Part shown: positions 63,055 to 64,000 of the stretch, one piece after another
Numbering within the stretch: position 1 is the first letter of the stretch
Layout of the letters: the number at the start of each line of letters is the position of its first letter
Origin: Halomonas urumqiensis
GTDB lineage: Bacteria > Pseudomonadota > Gammaproteobacteria > Pseudomonadales > Halomonadaceae
Length of the DNA: 64,000 bases
Direction of reading: 5' to 3'
Assembly (NCBI RefSeq): GCF_003028575.1
Contig: NZ_PYUD01000001.1
Span: 806,001-870,000, forward strand
Program-made: the position numbers and the translations under genes
The notes under the pieces: generated by a model
Told to the model about the DNA's origin: nothing
Seen by the model: only the letters and a program-made list of their open reading frames with translations
Database searches by the model: none

Positions 63055-64000
63055 ATGCATCAGGTGGAACGCGCGATTTTCGATTTACGTCGTGGCTTGC
63101 CCGTGGTCGTGACATACGGCGGTTCCCTTGTACTGGTCCAGGCCATCGAAGGCGCTGCCGAGTCCACCCTGGCCGCTCTTGCCGAGCTTACCGGCGGCAC
63201 GCCGGCCCTGGTGCTCAGCCGTCATCGACTGGCTGTTCTGGGTGCTGTAGAGGGTGCGGTAGGGAATGCGGTAGAAAGTGCGGGTGCCGCACGCCTGCCA
63301 CTCCCGGAGGGGCTTGCCGCCCGGCGCCTCGCCGCATTGGCCTATGGCGCTTCGCCAGCCGTCAGTGTCGGTCAGGCGTCGCTTGCCGAGTGCCGCCTGG
63401 CGCTGGAAGCCGCCGACCGGGCCGACCTGGCGGCGCTGGCGCTGATGCGCCGCGCGCTGCTGATCCCCTCGGCCCTGGTGGCACGGGTCGCCGATTCGAG
63501 CCGCGCTGATGTCGAAGCCCAGGTGGCCGACGGACGGCTACTGACGGTGCCGGCCGAACAGGCCGAACGCTGTCTCGACGGGGCCACCGGCATGCTCAAG
63601 CGTATCAGCGAGGCGCATATCCCGCTGGCCGATGCCTTCGACTGTCGCTTTATTCTGTTCCGTGAACCCGATGGCCTGCGCGAACACTTGGCGGTGGTGA
63701 TCGGTGAGCCCGCGATGGAGGTGCCGGGTGCGGCGGTACCACTGCGGCTGCACTCCGCCTGCCTGACGGGTGACCTGTTCGGCAGCCTGCGCTGCGATTG
63801 CGGCGAGCAGTTGCGCAATGCGGTGGCCGAGATCGAGGCGCTGGGCGGTGGGGTGCTGCTCTATCTTGCCCAGGAGGGGCGCGGCATCGGCCTGGCCAAC
63901 AAGCTCAGGGCCTACACCCTGCAGGACAGTGGCCTGGATACCATGGATGCCGACCAGATTCTCGGCTTCGGCGAGGATGAACGTCGCTACGGGGTCGCGG
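63055..64000 (+). CDS. GTP cyclohydrolase II (RibA-type) with extra N-terminal domain, cut by window end
   Basis: 315 codons are present and the 3' end is missing. The C-terminal part is GTP cyclohydrolase II: zinc motif [20 protein letters not shown] (three Cys), [20 protein letters not shown] and [20 protein letters not shown]. The first ~190 residues form a separate domain, roughly colinear with an N-terminal DHBP-synthase-like region ([19 protein letters not shown]), but without convincing RibB catalytic motifs. AAGGAG precedes ATG 63055. It should start a GTP-derived pyrimidine pathway with the divergent RibD-type reductase. Confidence 0.88.
   Translation, partial: MHQVERAIFDLRRGLPVVVTYGGSLVLVQAIEGAAESTLAALAELTGGTPALVLSRHRLAVLGAVEGAVGNAVESAGAARLPLPEGLAARRLAALAYGASPAVSVGQASLAECRLALEAADRADLAALALMRRALLIPSALVARVADSSRADVEAQVADGRLLTVPAEQAERCLDGATGMLKRISEAHIPLADAFDCRFILFREPDGLREHLAVVIGEPAMEVPGAAVPLRLHSACLTGDLFGSLRCDCGEQLRNAVAEIEALGGGVLLYLAQEGRGIGLANKLRAYTLQDSGLDTMDADQILGFGEDERRYGVA

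Noticed and set aside
63240-63300. GTAGAGGGTGCGGTAGGGAATGCGGTAG-like repetition in the RibA-type gene
   Set aside because: The copies are too degenerate to call a tandem duplication; ordinary Ala/Val/Glu codon repetition explains it.

Overview
The window is GC-rich, densely packed gammaproteobacterial chromosome. I read it as most likely Halomonadaceae (Halomonas or a close relative). This is an inference from protein style, gene order and an apparent glucosylglycerate (compatible-solute) locus; there is no rRNA or other marker gene. I see no tRNA, rRNA, insertion sequence, prophage or CRISPR array.

Layout. 1-5.2 kb: a pgaABCD operon (poly-GlcNAc biofilm polysaccharide) whose pgaA is cut by the window edge. 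5.2-9.1 kb: argE, a DUF1428 protein, a glutamate dehydrogenase and a SpoIIAA-like protein. 9.2-11.8 kb: a divergent pair, a pentaheme cytochrome c with an EF-hand and a ferric-reductase-type flavoprotein. 12-17.4 kb: sbcC-sbcD and endonuclease V (nfi). 17.35-17.82 kb is a small scar holding a frameshifted response-regulator remnant and an internally deleted sugar acetyltransferase. 17.8-21.3 kb: a MocR regulator divergent from two GNAT acetyltransferases and PaiB. 21.3-28.3 kb: aldo/keto reductase, DUF1415, tpx, osmC, an amidotransferase/amidoligase pair and an MscS channel. 28.3-32.9 kb: a ThuA/oxidoreductase/sugar-binding-protein operon with LacI-type operators and its LacI regulator. 33-35.2 kb: two J-domain proteins and a YefM/YoeB toxin-antitoxin pair.

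35.3-43.3 kb is a complete nucleoside-salvage regulon: deoR divergent from tsx, nupC-type transporter, deoC, deoA, deoB, deoD and cdd. 43.5-47.4 kb: CBS-BON protein, class V aminotransferase, EamA transporter and a small outer-membrane barrel. 47.6-51.6 kb: a glucosylglycerate locus (phosphatase, GpgS-like synthase, GH13_18 phosphorylase). 52-56.6 kb: a TSUP permease, two Lin0512 paralogues, and thiC-tenA behind a TPP riboswitch.

The last 7.5 kb (56.6-64 kb) is the best candidate for an undescribed pathway. It holds a CDP-alcohol phosphatidyltransferase, an MDR dehydrogenase, a pterin-synthase homologue with altered metal/catalytic positions, a GT4 glycosyltransferase, a methyltransferase, a UPF0104 membrane protein, a RibD-type reductase and a RibA-type GTP cyclohydrolase II with an extra N-terminal domain. 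This looks like a GTP-derived, possibly glycosylated and methylated pyrimidine/pterin product.

A second window-wide theme is short tandem duplication. At least a dozen loci carry 2-4 perfect or near-perfect copies of 12-20 bp units. They lie mostly in leaders and at gene 3' ends, and inside genes only as multiples of three.
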